A stretch of 64,000 nucleotides of DNA from Mesorhizobium sp. PAMC28654 (GCF_020616515.1 NZ_CP085135.1:4216001-4280000), one strand, 5' to 3'. Shown: positions 25,416-35,087, counted from the first letter of the stretch. Notes: a model not told the origin generated them from the letters alone. A program made the numbers and translations.

Positions 25416-27128
25416 ATGAATGCCGCCACACCGGATCGCCTACAGAGCCACAAATGGATGGTTCTGAGCAATACCACGCTCGGCATGCTGGCCGCCGCCA
25501 TCAACGGCTCGATCCTGCTGATCAGCCTGCCGGCCGTGTTTCGCGGCATCGGCCTCAAGGCGCTCGATCCCGGCAACATCAACTACCTACTCTGGGCGAT
25601 CATCGGCTACATGATCGCCACGGCGGTGCTCGTTGTCGCCTTCGGCCGGCTGGGCGACCAGTTCGGCCGCGCGAAAATGTACAATCTCGGCTTCGCCATC
25701 TTCACCGCCGCCTCGATCGCGCTCAGCCTGTTGCCGGGACAGGGCGATTTCGCCGCGATGTACCTGATTTCAGTGCGCATCATCCAGGGCATTGGCGGCG
25801 CGCTGATCATGGCCAATTCCACGGCGCTATTGACCGACGCGTTTCCGGAAAACGAGCGCGGCTTCGCGCTCGGCATCAACGTGGTGGCGGCCATCGGCGG
25901 CCAGTTCATCGGCCTGCTGATTGGCGGGCTGCTCGCCGACACCGACTGGCGGCTGGTGTTCTGGATCAACGTGCCGTTCGGTCTTGTCGGCACGGTCTGG
26001 GCGTATCTCAAGCTGCATGACGCGCCGAACCGCTCCACGCATACGATCGATTGGCTCGGCAATATCAGCTTCGGGCTTGGCCTAGTGCTGATCCTCACCG
26101 CCATCACTTACGGCCTGCAGCCCTATGGCGATCAGGTCATGGCATGGACCAGCCCCAAGGTGCTGACCCTGTTCGCCATCGGCTTCATCTCGCTGATCGC
26201 CTTCATCTTCATCGAGCAGCGCGTCGCCAAGCCGATGCTGGACCTGAAACTGTTCCGCATCCCCGGCTTTGCCTATGGCAACATCGCCAACCTTGCCTCG
26301 GGCATCGCGCGCGGCGGGCTGCAGTTCATGCTCATCGTCTGGCTGCAAGGCATCTGGCTGCCGCTGCATGGCTATTCGTTCGAGGAGACGCCGCTGTGGT
26401 CGGCGATCTTCATGCTGCCACTGACCATCGGCTTCCTGATCGCCGGGCCGGTGTCCGGCTATTTCTCGGACCGGGTCGGCGGCGTGCCCTTCGCGGTCGG
26501 CGGCATGGTCGTGGGTGCTGCCAGTTTCGTGGCGCTGATGGCACTGCCGGCGGACTTCTCCTACACCGCCTTCGCCGCACTTCTGTTCCTCAACGGCCTT
26601 GGCTCGGGCCTGTTCGTGGCGCCGAACTCGACGCAGATCATGAACTCGGTGCCGGCGCGCGAACGCGGCCAGGCCTCTGGAATGCGCGCCACCACCACCA
26701 ATGCCGGGCAGGTGCTGTCGATCGGCCTGTTCTTCAGCCTGATGATCTTGGGCCTTGCCGCCAGCCTGCCGCAGAGCATGGAGGCCGGGCTGCTGGCGCA
26801 GCATGTGCCGCAAGCCATTGCGCACCAGATCGCCAACATGCCGCCGGTCGCCAGCCTGTTCGCCGCCTTCCTCGGCTACAATCCGATGGGAGAACTGATC
26901 CCGGCAGACGTCCTGCACGCGCTGCCGCAGCAGAGCATCGACACGCTGACCGGCCACGCCTTCTTCCCCGAACTGATGTCGGGACCGTTCAAGCATGGCC
27001 TCGTCTTCGCTTTCACCTTCTCGGCGATCCTCTATCTGGTCGCCGCCTTCGCCTCCTGGCGCGGCGGGCGCACCGTCAATGTCGCAATGCCGGAGATGAT
27101 GGCGGCGGAGGCTGCCAGCCGGCGCTAA
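25416..27128 (+). CDS. DHA2-family (14-helix) MFS drug exporter
   Basis: A 570-residue transporter longer than 12-helix MFS proteins. It has the motif A FGRLGDQFGRAKMYNLGF, the motif C-like GGQFIGLLIGGLLADTDWRL and WINVPFGLVG typical of DHA2 pumps (EmrB/QacA type). A long C-terminal half includes PNSTQIMNSVPARERGQASG. The ATG at 25416 begins MNAATPDRLQSHKWMVL just before helix 1. The divergent TetR neighbour suggests inducible multidrug efflux; the substrate is unknown and no membrane-fusion partner is adjacent. Confidence 0.92.
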   Translation: MNAATPDRLQSHKWMVLSNTTLGMLAAAINGSILLISLPAVFRGIGLKALDPGNINYLLWAIIGYMIATAVLVVAFGRLGDQFGRAKMYNLGFAIFTAASIALSLLPGQGDFAAMYLISVRIIQGIGGALIMANSTALLTDAFPENERGFALGINVVAAIGGQFIGLLIGGLLADTDWRLVFWINVPFGLVGTVWAYLKLHDAPNRSTHTIDWLGNISFGLGLVLILTAITYGLQPYGDQVMAWTSPKVLTLFAIGFISLIAFIFIEQRVAKPMLDLKLFRIPGFAYGNIANLASGIARGGLQFMLIVWLQGIWLPLHGYSFEETPLWSAIFMLPLTIGFLIAGPVSGYFSDRVGGVPFAVGGMVVGAASFVALMALPADFSYTAFAALLFLNGLGSGLFVAPNSTQIMNSVPARERGQASGMRATTTNAGQVLSIGLFFSLMILGLAASLPQSMEAGLLAQHVPQAIAHQIANMPPVASLFAAFLGYNPMGELIPADVLHALPQQSIDTLTGHAFFPELMSGPFKHGLVFAFTFSAILYLVAAFASWRGGRTVNVAMPEMMAAEAASRR

Positions 27129-27219
27129 TCATTGTCGGCATCCGGTTCCCATTCGCGTCATGGCGCTGTAAACCCCGTTCGCGCGGCCTTGGCCGCTCAC
27201 CATTGTTGGGAGGTTCTGC

Positions 27220-29292
27220 TTGTCCGATTTCCTGAAGATCAGCCGGGACGGCGATGTCGCCATCGTCACCATCGACAATCCACCGGTCAACGCGCTGAGT
27301 TTTCATGTCCGCGAGCCGCTGATGCAGGCGCTGGTTTCCTTGCGCGACGATCCATCGGTCGCGGCCATTGTCATCGCCTGTGCCGGCCGAACCTTTGTCG
27401 CCGGCGCCGACATCACCGAATTCGGCAAGCCGGTGCAGCAGCCCGATCTGCGCGCGCTGATCGCAACGCTCGAGACCATCGCCAAGCCGACGGTGGCGGC
27501 CATCCATGGAACCGCGCTCGGCGGCGGCCTGGAATTGGCACTCGGATGCCATTTCCGCGTCGCGGACGTTGGCGCCAAGCTTGGCCTGCCCGAGGTGAAA
27601 CTCGGCCTGTTGCCGGGTGGCGGCGGCACGGTGCGGCTGCCGCGTCTGGTCGGGGCGGTGAAGGCGCTGAGGATGATCGTTTCGGGTACGCCGATCGGTG
27701 CGGACGAGGCGTATGCCGCCGGTCTGGTCGACGCCGTCTTCCATGGCGATCTGACCGCGCATGCGGTGAACTTCGCCAGGGAAATAGCCCGCAAGGGTGG
27801 TCCCTTTACACCGGTGCGCGACCGCGATGACGAGCTCAAGGAAACCGACCTGGCGGCTTTCGATGCCGAAGCCGCGTTGCTCGCCAAAAAAGCGCGTGGG
27901 CTCGAGGCGCCGGTCGCCTGTGCTCAAGCGGTGCGCAACGCCGTCACGCTGCCTTTCGACGAAGCGCTGGCGGCGGAGCGCGCGCTGTTCGTGACGCTGG
28001 TCGCCAGCGACCAGTCGCGGGCGCAGCGCCATCTGTTCTTCGCCGAACGTGAGGCGGCAAAGAGCTCGGCCAAAGACATCGTCAAGCGCAGGATCGCCCG
28101 TGTCGGCGTCATCGGCGCCGGCACGATGGGCGGCGGCATCGCCATGGCTTTCGCCAATGGCGGCTACCCAGTCACCTTGCTGGAAACCAGCCATGAGGCG
28201 CTGCAGCGCGGGCTCGGCACGATCGAGAAGAACTATGCCGTATCCGTCACGCGCGGTTCCTTGACCGAGGACGCCAAGCGCGACCGGCTCGCCCAGTTCA
28301 AGGGTTCCACCGACTATGCCGACCTTGCGGATTGCGACCTGATCGTCGAGGCGGTGTTCGAGGACATGGCGGTCAAGAAAGAGGTGTTCGGCAAACTCGA
28401 CGCGGTGGCCAAGCCCGGTGCAATCCTCGCCACCAACACCTCCTATCTCGACATCAACGAGGTCGCCGCCTCGATGTCGCGGCCTCAGGATGTGCTCGGC
28501 CTGCATTTCTTCTCGCCAGCCAATGTCATGAAGCTGCTGGAGATCGTGCGCGCCGACAAGACCGCGCCAGATGCGCTGGCGACCGTCGTCGATATGGCGC
28601 GGCGGATCGGCAAGGTGGCTGTCGTCGTCGGTGTCTGCCACGGCTTCGTCGGCAATCGCATGCTGGCCGCGCGTGGCTCCGAGTCCGAAGCGCTGCTGCT
28701 CGAAGGGGCAACGCCCAGCCAGATCGACCAGGCGTTCACCGATTTCGGCTGGCCGATGGGACCGTTCCAGATGGGCGATCTCGCCGGCCTCGATATCGGC
28801 TGGCGCAACCGCAAGGCACGCGGCCTGACGGCTGTCATCGCCGACACGTTGTGCGAACAGGGACGTTTCGGCCAGAAGACCGGCCGTGGCTTCTATCTCT
28901 ACGAAGCCGGCGCGCGCACGCCGGTTGCCGATCCCGAGGTCGAGGCGCTGATCCGCGCCAAGGCGGCCGAGAAGGGCATCGCGGCACGCGCGATCGGTGC
29001 CGAGGAGATCATCGAGCGCACGGTCTATCCGATGATCAACGAGGGCGCGAAGATCCTGGAGGAAGGGATAGCGGCCCGCGCGTCCGACATCGACCTCGTC
29101 TGGGTCAACGGTTATGGTTTCCCCATAGGCAAGGGCGGCCCGATGTTCTGGGCCGGACTTGAAGGCGCGGCCAAGATCATCGAGCGGCTCGAATACTGGC
29201 ATCAGCGGACGGCCAAGGATGTCTTCAAGCCGGCTCCGCTGCTCCGGCGGATGGCGGAAACTGGTTCGTGGGAAGGCAGCGCCTCCAACTGA
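27220..29292 (+). CDS. Bifunctional enoyl-CoA hydratase/3-hydroxyacyl-CoA dehydrogenase
   Basis: A 690-residue fusion for two steps of beta-oxidation. The crotonase domain (about 1-190) has FVAGADITEFG and IHGTALGGGLELALGCHF, the oxyanion hole and active-site region. The dehydrogenase half begins near residue 295 with VIGAGTMGGGIAMAFANGG, and GLHFFSPANVMKLLEIV near 427 carries the catalytic His-Glu. A second C-terminal 3HCDH domain contains EIIERTVYPMINEGAKIL. The start is TTG at 27220 with GGGAGG six bases upstream. The domain order is that of FadB/FadJ-like or FadN-like proteins; no thiolase is adjacent, so it stands alone. Confidence 0.93.
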   Translation: MSDFLKISRDGDVAIVTIDNPPVNALSFHVREPLMQALVSLRDDPSVAAIVIACAGRTFVAGADITEFGKPVQQPDLRALIATLETIAKPTVAAIHGTALGGGLELALGCHFRVADVGAKLGLPEVKLGLLPGGGGTVRLPRLVGAVKALRMIVSGTPIGADEAYAAGLVDAVFHGDLTAHAVNFAREIARKGGPFTPVRDRDDELKETDLAAFDAEAALLAKKARGLEAPVACAQAVRNAVTLPFDEALAAERALFVTLVASDQSRAQRHLFFAEREAAKSSAKDIVKRRIARVGVIGAGTMGGGIAMAFANGGYPVTLLETSHEALQRGLGTIEKNYAVSVTRGSLTEDAKRDRLAQFKGSTDYADLADCDLIVEAVFEDMAVKKEVFGKLDAVAKPGAILATNTSYLDINEVAASMSRPQDVLGLHFFSPANVMKLLEIVRADKTAPDALATVVDMARRIGKVAVVVGVCHGFVGNRMLAARGSESEALLLEGATPSQIDQAFTDFGWPMGPFQMGDLAGLDIGWRNRKARGLTAVIADTLCEQGRFGQKTGRGFYLYEAGARTPVADPEVEALIRAKAAEKGIAARAIGAEEIIERTVYPMINEGAKILEEGIAARASDIDLVWVNGYGFPIGKGGPMFWAGLEGAAKIIERLEYWHQRTAKDVFKPAPLLRRMAETGSWEGSASN

Positions 29293-29321
29293 CACGGCCG
29301 TTGGGCGACATTGTTAACCGG

Positions 29322-30128
29322 CTACCTTATCCGCGCGTCGATGATCTCGACGAAGCGGGCGAATAGCCCGGCCTGCGACTTGATCTTGAGCTTGCGGTAG
29401 ATGTTGCGGCGATGGACCTTCACGGTTCCTGGCACGATGCGCATGGCCCTGGCGATCGATTCCGTGGAATGTCCCTGCAGCACCAGATCGACAACATGCT
29501 TTTCGCGCGGCGTCAGTGACAGGCTCTGCCAGATATGCGCGCGGTCGAACTCGTTGACCGGGGCAACCGCCTCGTCCTGCGTGGTTTCCGTGGGTTCGTC
29601 GGCCGGAAGGTTCGGCCAGCGCAATCTGGCGAAGCTGATCACAGCGGGGGCCATGTCGCGCAGCAGCCTGGCATGGGCCGTTCCGAAGGGTCCGGAAGCA
29701 CGCAGCCGCATCAGCGAGAGCACCAGCGCGTCCTTACCCGGCAGCGGCACGAAGAAGCCGACCTCCTCGGCCAGCCTCGTCTGGCTGTAGTAGGATCGAA
29801 AATACTCGCTGGTATAGAAACGGTCCGGCGCCAGTTCGCGCATGCGCCAGAACCCTTCCTTGCGTTCGACCGCCGCGTGGTGGAACGGGTCGAGCAGATA
29901 GGGCCCTTCCTGGTAGAGCGCGACGAAGACGTGGCTTTCCGCTGGTGAAAACGTCTCGAACAGCAGCGGCGGGCGCGCGGCACCGCGATAGCCGAAGATC
30001 ACGCAGTGGTCGAAGCTGACATGCTGCCGCAGCCAATCGACCATCGCCTTGCCGAAGAGGTCGCCGCTCGTCTCCCGCGTCGCGGCGACAAGCTGGGCAA
30101 GCCGGTTGTATTCGTCGCTGCGGGACAC
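29322..30128 (-). CDS. LuxR-type transcriptional regulator (HTH_LUXR)
   Basis: A 268-residue regulator. The C-terminal DNA-binding domain is LTPREKHVVDLVLQGHSTES followed by IARAMRIVPGTVKVHRRNIY, a full LuxR helix-turn-helix. The N-terminal ~190 residues resemble a GAF-like sensory fold (HVSFDHCVIFGYRG, LAEEVGFFVPLPGKD) and lack an obvious acyl-homoserine-lactone pocket signature. The start is a GTG at 30128 with weak ribosome-site support. It is divergent from the polyamine-type ABC cassette and probably controls it through the palindrome at 30166-30187. No luxI-like gene is in the window. Confidence 0.88.
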   Translation of the reverse strand: MSRSDEYNRLAQLVAATRETSGDLFGKAMVDWLRQHVSFDHCVIFGYRGAARPPLLFETFSPAESHVFVALYQEGPYLLDPFHHAAVERKEGFWRMRELAPDRFYTSEYFRSYYSQTRLAEEVGFFVPLPGKDALVLSLMRLRASGPFGTAHARLLRDMAPAVISFARLRWPNLPADEPTETTQDEAVAPVNEFDRAHIWQSLSLTPREKHVVDLVLQGHSTESIARAMRIVPGTVKVHRRNIYRKLKIKSQAGLFARFVEIIDARIR

Positions 30129-30165
30129 GCTCGGCCATACCCCTCTAAACGATAATATAGATCAG

Positions 30166-30187
30166 ATATACCACCTGAGAGGTATAT
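30166..30187. promoter_or_regulatory. Palindrome in the luxR/ABC divergent promoter
   Basis: A perfect 7-bp inverted repeat, ATATACC-N8-GGTATAT, lies 38 bases upstream of the LuxR start and 62 bases upstream of the transporter ATPase start. Its 22-bp span is similar to lux-box-like operators. A further ACCTG...CAGGT pair overlaps it. Confidence 0.45.
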
Positions 30188-30248
30188 ACTAGCAGGTATT
30201 GGCTCTAGTAGCGTCCTGAAATCGCCCTGTCGCTGGAGCCCGCAGCCT

Positions 30249-31386
30249 TTGACCGCAGTGCCCGACATCGAGTTTCGCGGCGTCACCAAGCGCTATGGCG
30301 CGGTGACCGCTGTCAGCGGCATCGACCTTGCGGTGCCACCCTCCGCCTTTGTCGCGCTGCTCGGGCCATCCGGCTGCGGCAAGACCACGTGCCTGCGCAT
30401 GATCGGCGGCTTCGAGCAGCCGAGCGAAGGACAGGTGTTGATCCGTGGCCAGGACATGGCGGGAACGCCGCCCTACCGTCGGCCGGTCAACATGGTGTTC
30501 CAGCAATACGCGCTGTTCCCGCATCTGGATGTGGAGGACAACGTCGCCTACGGACTGCGCCAGGCGAGGCCGAGGCTGTCGTCACGCGAGATCGGCCAGC
30601 GGGCCGGCGAAGCGCTCGAAATGGTGCGGCTCGCCGGCTATGGCCGCCGCAAGATCCACGAACTGTCCGGCGGTCAGCAGCAGCGCGTCGCGCTGGCGCG
30701 CGCGCTTGGTCAACAAGCCTGCCGTGCTGCTGCTCGACGAGCCGCTGGCCGCACTCGACAAGAAGCTGCGCACCGATATGCAGATCGAGCTGCAGAACCT
30801 CCAGCGCGAGATCGGCATCACCTTCGTGCTGGTTACCCACGACCAGGAGGAAGCGCTGTCGATGAGCGACTTCGTCTGCGTCATGAATGGCGGGCGCATC
30901 GTCCAGCTCGGACAGCCGAGCGAGATCTATGACGAGCCGGCCGACCTGTTCGTCGCCGACTTCGTCGGCAAGACCAATCTGTTGAGCGGCACCGTCGCCG
31001 GGCATTCCGGCGACTTGGTGGAGGTGGCGCTGGCCGACGGCACCGTCATCGCGGCGCGCAAGCGGACCACCTTGCGGCAGGGCGAGACCGTCTCGGTCAG
31101 CCTGCGTCCTGAAACGCTCAGTCTCGGCGCTGCGGCAAGCGGCCCGTTCAAGGGCATCGTCCGCAACCGGATTTTTCTCGGCTCGACGGCGGAATACGCC
31201 ATCGAGGTCCCGGGCATCGGGACGCTGCTCGCCAAGGCCGACCATGTGATCGGCCATGGAAATCTCTTCAAGCCGGGTGAACCCGTCGCCATCGGCTTTG
31301 CCACCGGGACGCCGCTGGCGTTTCAGGAGACCAAGAACAACGGGACCAACCAGAGGGTAAACAAACATGTCGAAATCATATCGTGA
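30249..31386 (+). pseudogene. Polyamine-type ABC transporter ATPase, frameshifted
   Basis: An ATPase of the PotA/Fbp class split between two frames. The first frame runs from TTG 30249 (GGAG upstream) and contains GPSGCGKTT and LSGGQQQRVALARAL. The reading then leaves frame at 30706-30707, where GCGCTTGGTCAAC is read instead of an expected GCGCTGGTCAAC. The second frame continues NKPAVLLLDEPLAALDKK, VLVTHDQEEAL and a C-terminal TOBE-like domain (VSLRPETLSL), ending at 31386. One extra T explains the break. Without it the protein would be about 378 residues and complete. It may be true inactivation or a sequence error; the following genes are intact. Confidence 0.85.
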
Positions 31387-32530
31387 TGGACTGCCGATAA
31401 GCCCAGAGAAGTTCGTAGACCAGTTGATGCGCCTCAAGCGTGGCTCGATCGGCCGCCGTGATTTCCTTGGCCTGACCGGCCTTGGAATCGCCACTGCCGT
31501 GATGGCGCGCGAGATCGGCATCATGCCGACGCCGGCTTTTGCCGCCGAGAGCCTTGGCGACCGCATGTCGATCGCCACCTGGTCGAATTATCATGACCCG
31601 CAGACCTTCGAGAATTTCAAGAAGGACACCGGCGTCGCCGTCGAGGTCAACGTGTTCGGCTCCAATGAAGAGATGCTGGCCAAGCTGCAGGCTGGCGCGT
31701 CGGGCTGGAGCCTGTTTGTGCCAACCAACTACACGATCTCGACCTACAAGAAGCTCGGCATCATCGAGCCGCTGGAGATGGCGAAGCTGCCGAATTTCGA
31801 CGGCACGCAGGAAGACCCGCGCTTCACCGCCGAAGGCACGATCGACAAGGTGACCTACGCTGTGCCGAAGAACTGGGGCACCACCGGCTTTGCCGTCAAC
31901 ACCAAGAAGCTCGCCAAGCCGATGACCAGCTGGAAGGAATTCTGGGATACCGCCATGGCCGAAGGCGATGGCCGCACAATGGTGCACGACTACCAGCTGA
32001 CCACCATCGGCAATGCGTTGAAATATTACGGTTACTCGTTCAACTCGCTGAAGCAGGACGAACTTGCCAAGGCGGAGGCACTGCTGCTGAAAGTCAAGCC
32101 GCATCTGTTCGCGGTCTCATCCGACTATCAGCCGGGGATGCGCGCGGGGGACGCCTGGATGACGATGTGCTGGACCAATGACGGCGCGCAGCTGCATCGC
32201 GACATCCCGGATATCGCTTATGTGCTCGGCAAGGAAGGCGGCGAGATCTGGACCGATTTCTACGCCATTCCGAAGGACGCGCCCAACAAGCCGGCCGGCT
32301 ATGCGCTGCTCAACTATTTGATGAACCCGCAGGTCGCGGTGAAGGAGCACTTGGCCAATGGCGCGCCCTCGACCGATGCGCGGGTCAACAAGCTGCTGCC
32401 CAAGGAAGTGCTGGACAACCCGATCCTCTATCCGGCCGCCGACCTTTTGACGCCGCTGGAATTCGGCGCGGCGGCAACGCTGACCGATCCGGGCCGTGCC
32501 GAACTGATGGCGCGCTTCAAGTCGGCCTGA
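31367..32530 (+). CDS. ABC transporter substrate-binding protein (PotD/PotF-like), Tat-exported
   Basis: A 387-residue binding protein of the spermidine/putrescine class. The N-terminus contains a twin-arginine signal, GRRDFLGLTG, followed by a hydrophobic stretch ending PAFAAES, so export in folded form is likely. The mature part starts RMSIATWSNYHDPQTFENFK and has VEVNVFGSNEEMLAKL and YAVPKNWGTTGFAVN. The ATG at 31367 overlaps the end of the ATPase frame by 20 bases. Although the family transports polyamines, the neighbours are sugar-acid genes, so the ligand may differ. Confidence 0.9.
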   Translation: MSKSYRDGLPISPEKFVDQLMRLKRGSIGRRDFLGLTGLGIATAVMAREIGIMPTPAFAAESLGDRMSIATWSNYHDPQTFENFKKDTGVAVEVNVFGSNEEMLAKLQAGASGWSLFVPTNYTISTYKKLGIIEPLEMAKLPNFDGTQEDPRFTAEGTIDKVTYAVPKNWGTTGFAVNTKKLAKPMTSWKEFWDTAMAEGDGRTMVHDYQLTTIGNALKYYGYSFNSLKQDELAKAEALLLKVKPHLFAVSSDYQPGMRAGDAWMTMCWTNDGAQLHRDIPDIAYVLGKEGGEIWTDFYAIPKDAPNKPAGYALLNYLMNPQVAVKEHLANGAPSTDARVNKLLPKEVLDNPILYPAADLLTPLEFGAAATLTDPGRAELMARFKSA

Positions 32531-32593
32531 GGGTCGACCTGACGTGGACAATTGACCGGCGGGCACATGCCCGTCGGTATCGGGGCGGTTTCA

Positions 32594-33457
32594 ATGCACG
32601 ACAATAAATTTCGTCATAATTTCCTGACCGCCTTGCTGCTTGCGCCTGCGACGGCGTGGCTGGTGGTGTTCCTGGTGCTGCCGTTCATCGCCATTGCCGT
32701 GTTCAGCGTTGGCGAACGAGCGCCTGAGGGCGGCTATCAGGCCGCCTTCACGCTCGCGCAATATGCCAATCTTCCGGCGCGAGCGACCGCCTTCTGGAAC
32801 ACGATGGTGCTGGCGCCGTTGGGAGCGCTTGCCTGTCTGCTTGTCGCCTATCCGGTCGCCTACTACCTCGCCTTGCGCGCCCCTGCACGGTGGCGGCTGA
32901 TCCTGCTTGCGCTCGTCGTCATTCCATTCTGGACCAGCCTTTTGATGCGGACCTACGCCTGGATGTATGTGCTGGGCGGACGCGGCATTCCGGCGCTTCT
33001 AGCCTATATCGGCTTCGAGGACGTGAGGCTGATCAACACGCCGGGCGCGGTGCTGCTCGGCATTGTCTATGGCTACCTGCCACTGATGATCCTGCCGATC
33101 TATGTCAGTCTCGAGCGGCTCGACCGCCGGCTGCTGGAAGCCTCGGCTGATCTCGGTGCGACGCCACTCTCGACCTTCCTGGGGGTGACGCTGAAACTGT
33201 CCCTGCCGGGTGTGATGACAGGCTTCTCGCTGGTGATGATCCTGCTGCTTGGCGAATATCTGATCCCGACGCTGCTTGGCGGCGGCAAGGTGTTCTTCAT
33301 CGGCAATGCGCTGGTCGACCTGTTCCTGCAGTCGCGCAACTGGCCGTTCGGATCGGCTATCGCCATCACACTGGTGCTGGTCTCGGTGATAGTGCTGATT
33401 GCCGCCAACCGTATCTCGACCCGGGTCTCGGGCGCCCGCCGTGTGGATCTGATCTGA
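32594..33457 (+). CDS. ABC transporter permease (PotB-like)
   Basis: A 287-residue, six-helix permease of the BPD_transp_1 family. It starts with FLTALLLAPATAWLVVFLVL and carries the EAA coupling motif LEASADLGATPLSTFLGVTL. The ATG at 32594 is favoured over upstream in-frame ATGs because GGGGCGG stands just before it and helix 1 follows directly. It overlaps the next permease by one base. Confidence 0.88.
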   Translation: MHDNKFRHNFLTALLLAPATAWLVVFLVLPFIAIAVFSVGERAPEGGYQAAFTLAQYANLPARATAFWNTMVLAPLGALACLLVAYPVAYYLALRAPARWRLILLALVVIPFWTSLLMRTYAWMYVLGGRGIPALLAYIGFEDVRLINTPGAVLLGIVYGYLPLMILPIYVSLERLDRRLLEASADLGATPLSTFLGVTLKLSLPGVMTGFSLVMILLLGEYLIPTLLGGGKVFFIGNALVDLFLQSRNWPFGSAIAITLVLVSVIVLIAANRISTRVSGARRVDLI

Positions 33458-34269
33458 TGCGGGCCTTCGTCATTGCCGTCTTTGCGTTCCTTTATCTGCC
33501 GATCGCGCTTGTCGTTCTGTTTTCCTTCAACGCCGGCCACCATGCCAGCGAGTTCACCGGCTTCTCATTGCAGTGGTACGGCAAGGCGCTGTCGAACCCG
33601 TTCCTGGTCGAGGCGCTGAAGAACAGCCTGTTCATCGCCACCACCAGCGCCTTGCTGGCGGCGGTGTTCGGCACCGCCGCCGCGCTCGGCCTGGCGCGCG
33701 TTGGTGTCAGAACCCGCGCGGTCTTCGACGCGCTGCTGGGAGCGGCGATCGTCGTTCCCGGTGTCGTCATCGGCATCTCGACACTGGTCGCGCTCGTCCA
33801 GCTGTTCGCGGTCGTCAACCCGTTCCTCGCCTCGATCTGGCCGGGCGATCAGCCGCCCAAGCTGTCGCTTGGCTATGGCTCGATCATCGCGGCGCACGGG
33901 TTGTTCTCAATGGCGCTGGTGACGATGATCGTCGGCACGCGGCTCGGCAGCCTCGACCGGAATCTGGTCGAGGCCTCAAGTGACCTTTACGCGACGCCGT
34001 TGACGACGTTCCGCTCGATCATCCTGCCGCAGATCATGCCGGCTGTGGTCGCCGGCTTCCTGCTCGCCTTCACCTTCTCCTTCGATGACTTCATCATCGC
34101 CTTCTTCGTCGCCGGCGCGCAGACGACGCTGCCGATCTATGTGTTCGCGTCGATCCGGCGCGGGGTGACGCCGGAAATCAACGCCATCGCGACCATTGTG
34201 CTCGTCGCCTCCGTCCTGCTCGTGGTGCTTGCCCAATGGCAGCTGCGCCAGCGCAAACCATCAAACTGA
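33457..34269 (+). CDS. ABC transporter permease (PotC-like)
   Basis: A 270-residue BPD_transp_1 permease. FLYLPIALVVLFSFNAG is the first helix and loop typical of PotC, and the EAA loop is VEASSDLYATPLTTFRSIIL. FTFSFDDFIIAFFVAGAQTT is the conserved late helix of this class. It completes the transporter as ATPase-binding protein-PotB-PotC. The SDR gene starts ten bases downstream, indicating one operon. Confidence 0.9.
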   Translation: MRAFVIAVFAFLYLPIALVVLFSFNAGHHASEFTGFSLQWYGKALSNPFLVEALKNSLFIATTSALLAAVFGTAAALGLARVGVRTRAVFDALLGAAIVVPGVVIGISTLVALVQLFAVVNPFLASIWPGDQPPKLSLGYGSIIAAHGLFSMALVTMIVGTRLGSLDRNLVEASSDLYATPLTTFRSIILPQIMPAVVAGFLLAFTFSFDDFIIAFFVAGAQTTLPIYVFASIRRGVTPEINAIATIVLVASVLLVVLAQWQLRQRKPSN

Positions 34270-34279
34270 AAGTCGCATC

Positions 34280-35041
34280 ATGATCCTCAAAGACCGCATC
34301 GCCGTGGTGACAGGCGCCGGTTCCGGCATCGGGCGCGCCGGCGCCATCATCATGGGCAAGGAGGGCGCACTTGTTGTCATCGCCGACAGGGATCAGGCCA
34401 GCGGGGAGGCGACGGCCACGGACATCCGCGCAGCGGGTGGCCAAGCCGAGGCGATCGCCACCGATGTCAACGAGGACGCGGCAGTCGAGCAGTTGATTGC
34501 GGGTACGATCCAGAAGCACGGGCGTATCGACATCCTGCACAACCATGCCGGCATCCAGGTCGGCGGCACGCTGACCGAGGTCGACATTGACGGCATGGAT
34601 GCTTCGTGGCGGGTCAATGTCCGCGCCCAGTTCCTGGCGGCCAGGACGGTCATGCCGTCGATGGTCGCGCAAGGTGGCGGCGTCATCCTGAACACCGCCT
34701 CCAATTCGGGCGTGTTCTATGACCGCGAAATGATCGCCTACGCCACGTCCAAGCATGCGGTGGTGGCAATGACCCGGCAGATGTCGCTCGACTATGCCAA
34801 GCACAATGTCCGCGTCAACGCGCTTTGCCCGGGCTGGGTCGACACGCCGTTCAATGAACCGTTCATCGCCCAGATGGGCGGGCGGGATGCCATCGAGCGC
34901 TATGTCCGCACCAAGATCCCGATGGGGCGCTGGGCCAGCGCCGAGGAGATCGCCGAAGCGATCCTGTTCCTTGTCTCCGACCGCTCATCCTTCATGACCG
35001 GCCAGGCGCTGGTGATCGACGGCGGCGAAAGCATCGGCTGA
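34280..35041 (+). CDS. SDR-family oxidoreductase, first (in ABC operon)
   Basis: A 253-residue classical short-chain dehydrogenase. The cofactor motif is VVTGAGSGIGRAGAIIMGKE, NHAGIQ stands in place of the usual NNAG, and the catalytic YATSK is present with Ser from NTASNSG. The C-terminal DRSSFMTGQALVIDGGESIG is usual. It is the last gene of the transporter operon, so it probably oxidises or reduces the imported compound. With uxuA nearby, a fructuronate/mannonate or related sugar-acid step is a reasonable inference, not a demonstration. Confidence 0.88.
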   Translation: MILKDRIAVVTGAGSGIGRAGAIIMGKEGALVVIADRDQASGEATATDIRAAGGQAEAIATDVNEDAAVEQLIAGTIQKHGRIDILHNHAGIQVGGTLTEVDIDGMDASWRVNVRAQFLAARTVMPSMVAQGGGVILNTASNSGVFYDREMIAYATSKHAVVAMTRQMSLDYAKHNVRVNALCPGWVDTPFNEPFIAQMGGRDAIERYVRTKIPMGRWASAEEIAEAILFLVSDRSSFMTGQALVIDGGESIG

Positions 35042-35087
35042 GGTCCGCGAACCCAGCGTAGCCCCGGGCGGCTCGGCGGCCTGCCTT

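Noticed and set aside
27076..29295. Very long open frame on the minus strand opposite the FadB-like gene
   Set aside because: It is rich in Arg, Gln and His with no domain, and mirrors the codon structure of the real gene; a GC-rich antisense artefact.
29322..30128. Quorum-sensing LuxR with a cognate luxI
   Set aside because: No acyl-homoserine-lactone synthase gene is in the window and the N-terminal domain does not show a clear autoinducer-binding signature.
30700..30715. Programmed +1 frameshift in the ABC ATPase (CTT-G context)
   Set aside because: There is no in-frame stop at the site, no Shine-Dalgarno-like stimulator just upstream and no known recoding in this family; an indel is simpler.
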